Source of the DNA: Galbula dea | Taxonomy: Eukaryota; Chordata; Aves; Piciformes; Galbulidae | Length of the DNA: 64,000 nucleotides | Assembly (NCBI GenBank): GCA_013399015.1 | Contig: VWZX01006844.1 | Span: 1 to 64,000, forward strand | Direction of reading: 5' to 3' | Shown here: in pieces, positions 11,850-24,600 of the stretch | How the letters are laid out: each line of letters begins with the position of its first letter | Numbering within the stretch: the stretch's first letter is position 1 | The notes under the pieces: model-generated | The model's input: the letters and a program-made list of their open reading frames with translations, nothing else | Database searches by the model: none | What the model was told of the DNA's origin: nothing | Made by a program: the position numbers and the translations under genes

Positions 11850-12680
11850 ACAGACACTCGCCTAGTTACAGGCTCCCCGCACCATAAGGTGCCCTCGCAG
11901 CAGCGCACCCCTCTCACCCCCTTCAGGCACGGGAAACGGCGAAATGCACCCGTGTTGTGGCCGCACCCCTGCCCCCGTGCCGCTGGGATTACACGCAGAG
12001 GGTGCAGCCGGCAACGATACTGCCTAAGGCCACTCTTCAGGTCGGGTTGCCACCACAGAGACCCCGTGAGCCGGCATTCGCCCAGCAAGTCTGTACCGCA
12101 ACCCCTTCTTCCCGCACAGCCCCCCCACCCCCGCGCCACACTGAGGGAGGGACAGACAGAGGGCGCCCTCCCACTGCCACAGTCACCTGCCCACGGGCCG
12201 GGATCTGGCCCCAGGTGACGAAAAGGGAAGGGGAGGAGCTGCGGTGTCGGCGTGTGGGGATGACGGAGGCGGAAGTGGGTCGGGGAGAATGTAGCGGCGC
12301 TGACAGCGGCGGCAGTGGTGCCGCGATTTCTCCGCCCTGTCATGGAGGTAACGGGAAGCCGGCGCGGCGGGGGAGGAGGGTGCTAGGAGCCGGGGATGAG
12401 GGAGAGTGGGGGGGATGNCGGGGCAGGAGGAGGTTTGCTTGCAGCCCCTCACCCCCGCCGCAGGCCGCGCAGTCCCCTCGGCGGCTCCCCCCAGGCAGGG
12501 CCTGCCGTCGGCTGCTGCTGTCCAGGAACCAGCCAGGCGTCAGGGGTAACTCGTGGAGCGGCTGCTCTCCCTTTCCCCTCCTCTCTGCCTGCCGCCCGGG
12601 GGTGGTGCAGCCCCGCTGGGCGGAGCGGGAGCTCGTGGCTGGGCTAGGCCAGGGATAGGCGTGGTGGTGGGTGCTCTGGT
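11850..12680. promoter_or_regulatory. GCC2: CpG island promoter of GCC2
   Basis: Base composition turns sharply GC- and CpG-rich from about 11.85 kb to 12.68 kb and surrounds the first coding exon. No TATA box is evident. CGGAAGTG at 12270-12277 is a good ETS/GABP-type site, about 70 bp upstream of the ATG, typical of housekeeping promoters. One unresolved base (N) lies at 12419 in a G-rich stretch. Confidence 0.75.
12342..12347 (+). CDS. GCC2: GCC2 coding exon 1 (start codon)
   Basis: Only ATG GAG (Met-Glu) is coding before the donor GTAACG. The choice rests on the CpG island, the donor, the match to the human Met-Glu start and in-frame joining to exon 2. The ATG context TGTCATGG has G at +4. 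Confidence 0.85.
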
Positions 12681-15600
12681 CCTGCTCTGCGGCAGGGTGA
12701 GCGCTTTGACGGATTGGTTAGTGCCTCCTTCTAGGAGGTGAGGATGTAATCCTCTTTGCAGTGGCAGCGGGACGTCAGCCGGTGCTGAGTCAAGGGAAGA
12801 AACACTCAGTGAATGTGTTGAGTGATTACTCTTTAGAAAAGTATCCATGAGCGATCAAGCACTCCTGTTACTACTAAGGGGACCTATGTGTTAACAGTGT
12901 GACAACTATTAAAGACCTACCAAAAGAAGCAAATAAAATCACTGAAATATGTACAAGGTTGAAGAGTTTAAAATTCATATGTGAAATGAACTCTCATTTG
13001 AGCTGCCTCTGTTTACTGAAGCGATCAGAAGTCACAATGTTTTGATGTGACTTGGTACGATTACAGTTGGTGATGTCTAAAAGTTACCCACTGCTCAGAA
13101 AATTGCTGATCATAACGGTCATTACTGCCACAGTTCGCCTCAAAGCTTAATATATTGCACTTAGACATTGATTAAGCTTTCTTAAGAGTATGTTTACCTA
13201 TTGCAAAAGTAAGCCATGGATAGCAATTAAAATACACAGAACATGCTAAAATTTGGATTGCGAACACCTGACTGTAGATAAAGTTGGCTTTAAATTAAAA
13301 AAAAAACAAAACAGACAACAAAACCCTATAGCTCAGTAAAGTATGGATGCCTACCCAGGCTTCAGAATGGTGGGATAGAAGCTTGAGAATCCTTGTAGGA
13401 TTCAGTGTTGTCCTTAGAAGTGTACTTGCTCTCTGCTGGCTTTCAGCTCGGGTGCACCTAATCAGTGAAAGGCTTAGGGTTTATTAGTAACTCACCTTCC
13501 TCATTGTTTTTCCAATTCAAAGCAGTGAAGCTCTCTATACAAGCTGCTTCTGGTTTCTGTTACCAGAACAAAACAAGATGCATTGTCTTACACGATACGT
13601 GGTTGTGCCACTCAGTGTATTAGCTTAAAGGAGAGTAAAAGTCATGTATAGACTCATCTGCCCTTACTGTAGTATGGTGAGACATGTGCTGTCGTTTTCT
13701 AAACAGTCCATGCAATTTGTTGTACTTGATTGTACTGTGTAAGCATACTGCTTGTAGTGACAATGTTTTGCTAATTGCAGCACTGAAATATTGAGAATGT
13801 AAATGCTGACAAAGTTTTGCATACCAAGAAAAACTGAAACTTAAACTTTATAGCTTTTTTTTCTTTTTTAAATGCTGAATATATGTTTAATGGGCACATT
13901 GTGTTTTAGAAAGTTTGCTTTTCTCATCTCATGAAAACACTAGCCCGTGTGGTACAGAGAGAGATAACTGTAACTGCCTTTGTCGTTGGTCTGTAGTTGA
14001 CCAAGTTGATTTCTAGTGAGGACCATTCTGATTACCTGTATCAGCTGGTCTCTCTAAATTGTTAGTGATTCTCCATTCTAGTGGTGTTTAAGTACAGTTT
14101 GTTTTTTTCCTTAGTTTCTATTTATTGTAAGCGGGTTTTTGTCAGAATAAACAGTGTAGCAAAATAAAAGTGGAAGTATGTTTGTACACACGTAGACAAA
14201 TAGATACATAAATATTTATATATACACCCCTTCACATTTATACACATATGATATAGTATGAAGGAAAAAGCAGGGTAAAAGTGAAAGCTTGGAAATTCTA
14301 CCCTTAGTATATTGGAAGTGTCTGTTCCATTTTCCTTTGCCCCATTTTAGCTATGTGTGTTTCTTCATGTTCCTAGGTCTAGGCAAGCATATCTCATGTA
14401 AACCACTGTAAATAACATAAAGTCTCCCAGATTAGATCTGTGGAGGTTTACAATAGAAGGCATTATGCCTGTATGTTAGGAGTAAGGAGCCCAGAATTTG
14501 TAGAGCCTTTTCAGGTGTGTTTGTCAGGCTGGCACTTCCAGTGTGTTTAAAGAAAAAAAGGAGAAAAAAAAAAAAAAAGGGAGGAGGAGAGGAGAAAGAG
14601 GATTATATTTTGTTCAAAATATATTTGCAGGGATTCAGGCCAACAATTTGAGCAATAACCAGTATATTTAAGAAAGAAGGATTAGAAGTTGAGCAGTATA
14701 TATAGTTCAAAAGTTCCTGATGATTGATTTAACTGCTGCTCCTCTACAAGCTGTTTTTTCATTCAAGCCTTTTTTTAATTAATCTTTTAAGAACAAGATA
14801 GTGAATCATGCCTTTGTAACCTTTCTGTAAAGAAAATATTTTTTTAGTAGTGCATCACCACTAGATGTCAGTTCAGTAATGGAATCATCAGATCATACTG
14901 GCTTGGAAGTCAAGTGTTTTCTGTTCTGTACTAATCACGATAGATCTCTGTCAGTGTTTTATTTTACATTGTCCTTCTGACTAATCCTGCAAATAACATT
15001 TTTATTTTTTTTCTTGAGCTCTCACTGTATTCAGTTATTCTGGGTTTTTACAGACTCTCAGTTAGTTCCTTCAAGGGTTGTACATCAAAAAGTTCAGTCA
15101 CCACAGATTGTGCTTTATTTTGTTGCAGGTTCAAGATGCTGGGCAAGAGATGGCGTCCTCTGCCATGCCAGGATCAGGCAAATCAAAGGTGAGCAATCCT
15201 CACAAATCTAATTTACTGGATAGCAGTAGTTGAAAGGGTTGCAGCTTAGCAGGCAAGCTGTGGCTACTAGGAAGGCATAAGGGTATTTTTAAACACAGTG
15301 AGCATTCTAGACTCTTAAAAAATTGATTTATAAACACTACACTAAGGTGTTTTGGAAAACATGGGGGAAAAGGTCTCTTGTTTGTGTGGTGACTTGCTGT
15401 TTTAATATTTGCTAAAATATTAGTTGCATTCAGTTTTGGTAGTAGCCTCTTTCATGTTGTACACAGACTTCTTTGCATATGTTGGAATTAAACAGTTCAA
15501 TGTTAGGTCAGCATGCTATTTTCAAAACATTGTTCGGATTATATTACTAAATGTTGACCTTTCCCAAGGGAGTTTTCCTGTCTAACTGATGCTGCCCATC

Positions 15601-18600
15601 TGTGTGCTCTAGAAGGATTTTGGAAAAGTATAGAATTAGGAGTAGTTTCTGTTATTGCACTTAAAGTAACAGATCTGGATAACAGAACAGCAGTAACTTG
15701 GACTGTTAACTGTTCTTGCAAATGTGTGGCGAGACAGTTTCTTACCTTAAGATGTAACTTCCTGGGAGCTGGATGCTAAAATGCCCTGTTTCCTGTTTAC
15801 CTCTGGGTTAGAGGAAGCTGCTGTCTCTAATATCTACTTTGTTACAGCTGGACACATTGCCCAAAGAAGATCTCATCAAGTTTGCAAAAAAGCAAGTGAT
15901 GCTTATACAGAAAGTGAAGTCAAGATGTACAGGTACCTTACTAGAAAGAGAACAAATTCTGCCTTAATGCTTGGTATTACCTGGCCTTTCTTAATAAGTG
16001 ATTATCACCACTTATTTTACCAGGTAGATTTAAAATAAAGAAAAAGAGGCATTGCTTTTGTCAGGTATTAAATTAATTTTGATCTGGCAGCATGACATGA
16101 TGGAACAAGGTAGTTGTGCAGGAGGTGAAGTGGGACTTGTCAGTGTCTGTTCCCTGTGTCAGTGGCAGGGATAGCTGTTGCTTTTCAGGAAACGGGGAAT
16201 GTCTCTGATAGAATTTTGCATGATTAGTACTGTTGTAGGGTACAATGGCTTCTTTAAAATAGTAAGCTACTTTCTATTTGATCATTTGCTTCTCTAACCT
16301 GAAACTGTGAAATATACCAAACAAAATTTTGTGTTAACCATTTAAAATTATCCTGTGTAAATCTGTGCTTTCATGTGCTGTCCCTCTCCTCGGTGCTGTC
16401 CCTTCTCCTCCAGTAGCCCCCTGCTTGGACTGCTGTCACTTCCCCTTGTTTGGAGTTCCAGTTGTGCTGACTGCTGGTATCTGCAGAGTGAAACAATAAG
16501 GATAGGGATGGGCTGTACTAGCCTTTTCCTCAGTGGGGTTAAGCATAAGATCTTGTTCTTCTACCTGCTACCTATTTTTAGAGGACCAATAGGAAGTGAA
16601 TAAGTTTTCTCTGACTTAAATTGATCACGAAATAGAAGGTAAGACAATCATCAAAAGAATTTCTATCTGTTGTCCTTCTGTGCAAACAAGGAAACTTTAC
16701 TTCCTGAGGAAACCATACTAAATGTTAGGACTGGAGAGGCAGTACTGAATGCTTGTTCTCTTTCCATTAGCCCTTTCTATCAGTCAGTAACAGACAAAAA
16801 AGTAATGGCATAAAAGACATCTCTGATTTGAATAGGCACTGGATTTACTAGTAATTTGCTACTGTGATGGAACATCAATTCGTGCTGTGATAATACTGTG
16901 AAATTTCTGTGTATGTTTTTAAGAACTAGAGAAAGAGGTTGAAGAACTCAGATCCAAAGCAGCTACTGGAGGAGCTGATGATATTATTCAGGTAGGAATA
17001 TGTAAGGAGGTTCCTGGGTATCACATAATGTTAGCTGAAGTAAATCTACAGATAGAATTTGCTGAATAATAAATAGCTTTACAACTGTTATTCGAACCAA
17101 ATGTAATCAAGTTGCAGTAATTTAAGACACTTCTTGAAGCTTCTTCCATCCTTGCTCCACTTCTCAGAAAACACTGTCAGTTCTGTGAGGAATAGTACAA
17201 TTTCCTCAGCAAGACATTTCCTTGTGCAGCTGGTTAGACAGGCTTGTATTTATCTTAGAATGACTGCTTCTTAGAAAGATTTCAGCCATTCAGGAAATTT
17301 GAGACAGTAATTTGATGACATCAGAGACACCTAAAGTTGTTTGTCACAAAGATACTTCTGGGAAAGTAACTGCATTTTTTTTTATGCTGCAAGAACATCT
17401 CCCTTTCTCAAAGTAGGGGTCACAGACAGTATATGAAAGTGAAAATTGGGGGGGGGGGCAATTTATCAACTGGAGAATTGTTTCTAATAATCTAGGTGAA
17501 GATTTCTTTTTTGTGGAAGTGGAGCTTCCTGCCCCCACCACCCCCAGTGATAAAAAAATTAGCTGCTCAGAAACACAATTTGAACAGGACTTACTACTCA
17601 GCATCATTATTTTAGTCTGTGTATTCCAGATCTGTCACATTTGGCCTGAAAGTAACTTCTAGAGTCAGACTGATCTGTTTAATTAACAACAAATACTCAT
17701 GACCAAAATGTGGGTTCCTATGGTTTGCAAAAATTGTTCAGGCTTCTGTTGTTAAGAAACTGTTCTTTCAGTCATCTTTTTCCCTTAAAACTAGGCTCTC
17801 ACAGAAAGACTGGAAGTTGTACTTCTGGAAAAAGCTGAAAGCCAGCAGCAGTGCGTAGCTCTGAAGAAGGAAAATACTCAAAGAAAGCAAGAAGCAGAGG
17901 TACTGAAATGAGCAATAGAACATTGCTAAAATATTTCAGAATTATGCATATCTTCTTCTAGTTTTGTTTGTTGTGTATTTTACTTTCATTTTAATCTTTA
18001 TTCACTACCTGTCTTCTGTTTTACCTTAAAAAGAACCCTAAAGCCTTTATATGTTAAAAGGTATTTTTTCTGTACCCTGTGTTTGATAGTTTTTTGAGGA
18101 CTGATGATCATTTTCAATTTGTTAACTAGCTCTGGCTAGATCCACAGCTGTTCAGAAAGAATTCAGTCTGTGCATTCATAGCTTACATATGTGATGGCTT
18201 CAATCCATCAGCTTTGTCTTTCTATGGGAGATAGGAGGTGTACATTCAGGTATTCATAAGAAGGAGCCTTTTAGCCAAGGCATCTATATTACGTCAGTTA
18301 GTCTCAAGTAATGATAAAGTGAGGAAGATGAACATTGTTGTATTCCAGATACTTGACTTTGATGCACTGAAGGTAGCTTGGTCTCAGAATAGTTGCTAAA
18401 GCTGAAGTCTCTCATGACCATTTTGTGAAATTACACCGGCAAACATGATTTAAGACTTCAGTTTTACTTTCTCATTCTGCAAATATTCTTGTACTTTCTG
18501 CAGTGTCTTCTGATTTTATTGTCCTAATACAGTTAGATATTTTAGAATTATAGCAATTTTGTAAACTAGGTCTTCTAATTCATTTTTGTAAACAGTTCAT

Positions 18601-21600
18601 TTGGAAATTGTGTGTGCTAAATTACCAGTATTTAATAACTTGCATGTTTGTTTAGGCTGCAGTGGCTAAGACGGAAGAATTGCAGAAGCAACTGGAGCAA
18701 TCAAGTGCTAATTCTCTGGGAGAAATAGAAGCTCTGAAGAGTGAATTAGCAAATGCACAGGACAAATACAATGAGAACTTAGCAAAGTTGAAAACAGAAT
18801 TAGAGGAACAAGTGAAGAAACAAATGGGGCTGATGGAACAGATTGAATGTCATAGTGATTGTCAAAAAGAAGTTGAAAGATTGCAAGATGATGTCCAAAG
18901 AATTAAATCTACTTACGAGGAGCAAATCTTGTCTCTGAGCAAGCAGTTAGAAACTGCAGGTGAAGACAAAAAGAAGGAAGTGACAAATCTGCAAGAAACT
19001 ATTGAAAACAACTCTCAGTGTTACCATAATGAACTGAAAAATCTGAATGAAGAGCTTAAAAGATTAAAAATCGCCCATCAGGAGGAGGTGTCAGAGTTAA
19101 TGCATAGGATTGAAATGTCATCTAAAGAAAATGAAGAAAAGCAAAATCAGATAAATCAGTTACAGCACAGTTTGGCAGAGGAGAAATTAGTGAGAGAGAG
19201 ACATGCTTGTACTGACGAGCGCGAATGTGACTCGGAGCAGATGAGAGAAGTCTTAAATAAAAATGTAGAGAACCAGATCAATGTTGTAGATGCACAAGAA
19301 GAACCTTCTGTAGAAGTGAAAATGGAAGAAAAGGTTAGGCACCTGGAGCATAGTTTAGAAGAGCTCCAGTCCCAACATAGTATATTAAAAGCGGAGCTAA
19401 CTTACGTGAGTAATGTTAAACTAAAACTGGAAGAGGAAATCCATCGCATAAAGGATGAGTACTTTCATGAGCGGGAAGACTTGGACTTTAAGATAAATGA
19501 ATTGCAGCTTATTAAAGAAGAGTACTGTTGTGTAGTTGAAAAACTAAAATTGGAGCTTCAAGCAGCAAGAGAGCACTGTGAAACCACTGTAAAAGAGCTT
19601 AAGTTAGAGACTCAAGCTCTGAAAGAGCAACATGAGAAAGAGATTTCTGAACTAACTGAAACTTTGTTATCTGATTCTGAAAAAGAAAAGATGGCATTAG
19701 TTAGTGAAATGGAGGAACTCAGAGAACAACTTGAAAAGCTAACTCAGGAGAAAGAAGAAGCAGTGTCCAATTACAACAGCCTGCGAGAAACAATGGAAGT
19801 TCTACAGACTGAGCTAGGGGAATCTGCTGGAAAGATCAGCCAGGAGTTTGAATTGATGAGACAACAGCAAGCGTCTGATGTCAGTGAACTGCAACAGAAA
19901 CTCCGAGCAGCTTTCAATGAAAAGGATGCTCTTCTCGAAACTGTGAATCGTCTCCAGGAAGAAACAGGAAAACTGTCATCTAATCAGCTAGAGATAGAGG
20001 AACTGAAATGCAAAATTTTTGGTCTTGAGGAGGAGAATAACACATTAGCAAGCTCCATTGACCAAAAAGAGACTGTTGTGAAAGAACTAGAAGAGAAAAT
20101 TGTTGTTCTTACTGATCAAAACAAGGAAATTTTAAGAGAAGTAAAATGCTTGGGTGAAGAGAGAGAAGCCCTTCAGGAAAGGTGCAAGCAAGAACAAGGA
20201 AGAGTTCAGGAGCTTCAGCAAGAAGTAGATGTTGCTAACCAGTACAATAGTGACCTGAAGAAAAAGGTGGAAGAAACAACAGAGAGACTGAACAAAGCTC
20301 TAAGTAGCAAAAGTGAAAATGCTCAAACACTGGAGCTACTGGAAAACCAGATTGAATCTCTGGTGCGTGAAAGAGAAAACCTTTCATCTGAAGCACATGC
20401 TCTTCGTGAGGAAAATAAGAAAATCATTCAGGAAAAAGATCAATTAAGTGAAGAGCTGGAAAAGATTACATCTGAAAAAGATGGTTGGTTGGTGCTGAAA
20501 GAGAAATCTGAAAACTTAGAGAAGACACTACAAATGATGACTGCAGAAAAAGACCATCTATCAACATTGCTTGAAAGTGAACAAGTGCACAGATCACTTG
20601 TAAGAACTCAGTTGTACCAGTTACTTGACCAAGTGGGGTCCAGTGTTTCAGATTCTAAAGAGGAATATGAGTCTCTTCACTTGTTACAAATTGTAAATGA
20701 ATGTTTGGCAAAAATGAAAGAAGAGCAGTGCATTGCTCTACAGAATGAGGAGAAGGTTCTTCACTTGCAGCGGGAAATGGAGAGGCTAGAGGAAGAAAAT
20801 GCAGCTCAATATGCAGAACATAGATCCCTGATTCAAGATTTTGAAAAAGAGAAGGTTCTCTTGAGAGAAGAATTGGAAGGAGTGTTGTCTGAAAAAGAAG
20901 CACTTCAACATGATATCCAGGAGCTGAAGAATGCCAGTGAAAAAACAAAGACTGAAAATCAAGATCTTTTAGCTAATATTGGCGAGATCACTCAGAAACT
21001 TGCTTTTTATCAAAGTCAAATACAAGAACAGCAAAAAGGAGCAGAAAAACAAGAGGACTTAAATCTCATTCTGGAACAAAAGGAAACTGAACTTAGAAAT
21101 GTGAAAGCCGAACTGAGTTCTCTAAAGGTTATATTTTGTTATTGAAGTATACAGACTAAACCTCTAAAGTCTTCAGAATTAAGGTTCAAAAAATACTTTC
21201 AATTTTCTCTTCTTTTTTTTTTCCCCTTGGCCTCAAAGTGAGTTTCCCTTCTAGAAAGCAAGTTTCTGAATTTACTAGTACCTCAGAATCCCCTCCCTCC
21301 CCCCAGGGAAAAAAAAAACCACCACAAAAAAAGAACCACAGAAAAGCAGTCTTAGTGCTGTTTTGGCAAAAGTTGCTTCTATTTGAACCTCTCTTCCTGC
21401 CAATAGCCCTCAAAGCGATCAGTTAACTAGATGGGCTAACTGACCTCGTAATCTTCCACCTCTAACTTTCTGTGATCTCCAACAAAACTCCTGCTTGAAT
21501 TGCATTAGATACTGCTAATTTCTAAGTCCTGGGAACTGATGGCTATGTAAAACTGGCAGGTGCAGAATTGGTGGTCTCCCTTTTTTTTTTTCTTTGGGCT

Positions 21601-24600
21601 CAGGCAGCATGGAAAGCAGCTGCCAAAAGGTTGGAGTGTTTTCCTTTTAGCATAAGTATGCTTTGCAGTTACCAAGCTGATGTCAAATTGCAAGAAAAGA
21701 CTTTCCTTGTAATAAGACTGTAGACACAGTCCAGCTGTAGCTGAAACTTCTGGTGGTTTGTTAGGGGAAAAACAGATATCACCCTTTTTTTTGTAATACT
21801 TATGTCTTTCTTTATAACACAGAATTTAATGGAGACATTGACTGAGAAAACTGATCATCAGTCTTCAGTAGCAGAGCTTCAAGAAAAAATTGGTATCTCT
21901 CTTCTCTTTTATTGTAAACAGTTTGGGGTTTTGGTTTGTTGTTTTTTCTTTCCTTGTATAATTGTCTCATATTTCCTACAAGCCAAAGAAGGTGGGGAAG
22001 TAGATATCAATGCAACTTCCTACAATATTCCTTCCATTAGAGATTTAAAATACTGTTAGCAATCTTAAGTCAGTTATCATTTGAAATTAATTAATTACCT
22101 TTGGCTATAAACAGTGTAGTGGATTTCATCTTTACTTTTTTTTAAATATGGGTAATAATTGTGTCATTAAGAATCTCTGAGGCTGCCAAGAGGAGAGGAA
22201 AGCAACTGTTTTCCACAACTACTGTTGCCTCGTTGCAGGTCTCCCAACACATTAGGAAGAAAATAGTTCCAAGATGTTACTTCCACTGTATCTGTATCTG
22301 GCTTTTAAAGTTAACTATGATGGAAGCCTCTGAAACAGGGAAAGATTGTCCCCAAGCTGTCATGTTAAATTTAAATGTGTTAACTGAAGGAAATATTTGA
22401 ACATCTCCCCCAGCTTTGTTTTGTTTCTAACTCATGCAATATTTATCTTCTACCTGAGTTTCATTTCATTTCTTGGGGAGGCATTTTTTTTTCCACTTTC
22501 TTATTTATTTCTTTATTTTAGGAATGCTGGAAAAAGAATCTGCAGAAAAAGGAGAGAAACTAAGTAAAATCAAGGTTGTTGCTGTGAAAGCAAAGAAAGA
22601 ATTAGATGCCAGCCGAAAAGAGGTACCCTGACTGCTGCTTAACATAAAGAACATTCTGCGCTTGAGTTTCTGTTTTAATGACACACACTTCTTGTTAACA
22701 AGATGCAGACTCTGAGGGAGGAACTGGAGTTGGTTCGATCAGAGAAAGATCAGTTGTCTGCTTCAATGAAAGATGTCATCCAAGGAGCTGAAAGCTATAA
22801 GGTAAGAATCGTAGTGTACTTACAAAAGACGGTTAACCGTCAGAAATACTTTGCTTTTTTTGGAGTGGCTGACACACTGCAGGGTTGTGCTGCCATTCAG
22901 TGAGACTTAGACAGGCTGGAGAGTTGGGCAGGGAGAAATGGAATGAAGTTCAACAAGGGCAAGTGTCGAGTCTCGCACCTGGGAAAGACCAACCCCATGT
23001 ATGAGTATAGGTTGGGGACTGCCCTGTTGGAGAGCAGTAAGGAGGAAAGAGACCTGGGTGTCCTGGTAGATGGAAGGATGAGCATGAGCCAGCAGTGTGC
23101 TCTTGTGGCCAGGAGGGCCAATGGGATTCTGGGGTGGATTAGAAGGGGTGTGGTTAGTAGGTCAAGAGAGGTTCTTCTCCCCCTTTCCTCTACCCTGGTG
23201 AGGCTGCATCTGGAATATTGTGTCCAGTTCTGGGCCCCTCAGTTGAAGAAGGATAGGCAACTGCTGGAAAGAGGTCAGCACAGAGCCAGCAAGATGGTGA
23301 AGGGGCTGGAACATCTTCCTGATGAGGAAAGGTTGAGGGAGCTGGGTCTCTTGAGCTTGGAGAAGAGGAGACTAAGGGGTGACCTCATTTATGCTTATAA
23401 ATATGTGAAGGGTGGGTGTCAAGGGGTTTGGGCTCTTCTCAGTGAAGCCCAGTGACAGGACAAGGGGCAAAGGCTGTAAGCTGAAGCGTAGGAGGTTCCA
23501 TGTGAATACAAGAAAAAATGTTTTGCCAGTTGAGTTGCCACAGCACTGGCACAGACTGCCCAGAGGGGTTGTGGGGTCTCCTTCTCTGGAGAGATTCAAA
23601 ACCGGTTTGGACATGCTTGTGTGTGACCTGGTCTAGGGAATCCTGCTGTGGCAGGGGGGTTGGACTAGGTGATCTTTCGAGGTCCCTTCCAGCTCCTAAC
23701 ATTTTGTGATTCTGTGAAATATTGCTATTTACTTGCATAAGTACATTTGGCAAAAGAAATTGTGTCAGTCCAGATGAGGACCCAGATCAAGAGTTGTAAG
23801 GTTCTAGTAACAAAACTGTGGATGCTGTCAGAAGGAAATAAGGCTCTTTTCTACTAGACGGTATTTTAAACCTTTTAAATCTAGCATCATATGTATCAAA
23901 CACTATGTTGCTGAGACAAAACATAAATCCATAGAAGTTCTTTGAAGTACATTTAATTGGGGATCAATTTAAAAAGTCCTTGAGTAATAATGTAACAACT
24001 CCCTGGGAGCAAGTCCTTTTGGGGCACAACTGAATAAGTGCTTAGAAAACAAAAACAACAACAAAATATTTGCATGGTTTGGCTCAGAGAGTAGCAATTA
24101 CTGGCCAGTACCAAATGAGATCAGTACCAGAGAGATCTGTACTGGTGTCTGTCCTGTTTAACAGTGACCTGGAGAAGGTGGTGGAGTACACATTCATTGG
24201 CTTCTTGGGTTATTCCTAATTGGGAACAGGCAATAGCTTGAAGGAAGAGCTTCCATTCCAAGAGACCTAGACAGGCATGAGGAATGGACTGACAGAAACC
24301 TTTTGAAGCTCAACAAAAACAGATGCAAATTTCTTAAAGTGAGAGGGAGGATCACCTTGATGCAAGCTGGGAACTGTGTGGCTGCTGGAAAGAATTTCAA
24401 GCTTTTGGTAGGCAGTGCACTGAAAATGGGAAAACTCTGTTCTGGTACCAAATGTAGCTGCAGCATCCTGGGCTGCAAGAACAGGAGGATAGCTAGTAGA
24501 TCAAAAGTAGTCATTACATCTCTTTGGTCAGCACCGTCATAAAGATGAAAGATCTAGAGAACAAGTCTTATGGAGAGTGACTGTGGGATCTGGGTTTGTT

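Noticed and set aside
11723..12343. 206-codon minus-strand frame in the GCC2 CpG island
   Set aside because: Low-complexity Pro/Arg-rich translation typical of GC-rich DNA; no similarity and no splice context.
11957..12658. 233-codon plus-strand frame over the GCC2 start
   Set aside because: Reads GC-rich promoter DNA and an N in a frame different from the GCC2 start. Its ATG at 12260 is considered only as an upstream start.
18662..21145. 827-codon open frame read as an independent gene starting with GTG
   Set aside because: It is exon 6 of GCC2: the acceptor at 18655, the donor at 21127 and human similarity on both sides show it is internal.
22943..23455. 170-codon plus-strand frame
   Set aside because: CR1 reverse-transcriptase tail in a GCC2 intron, not a host gene.
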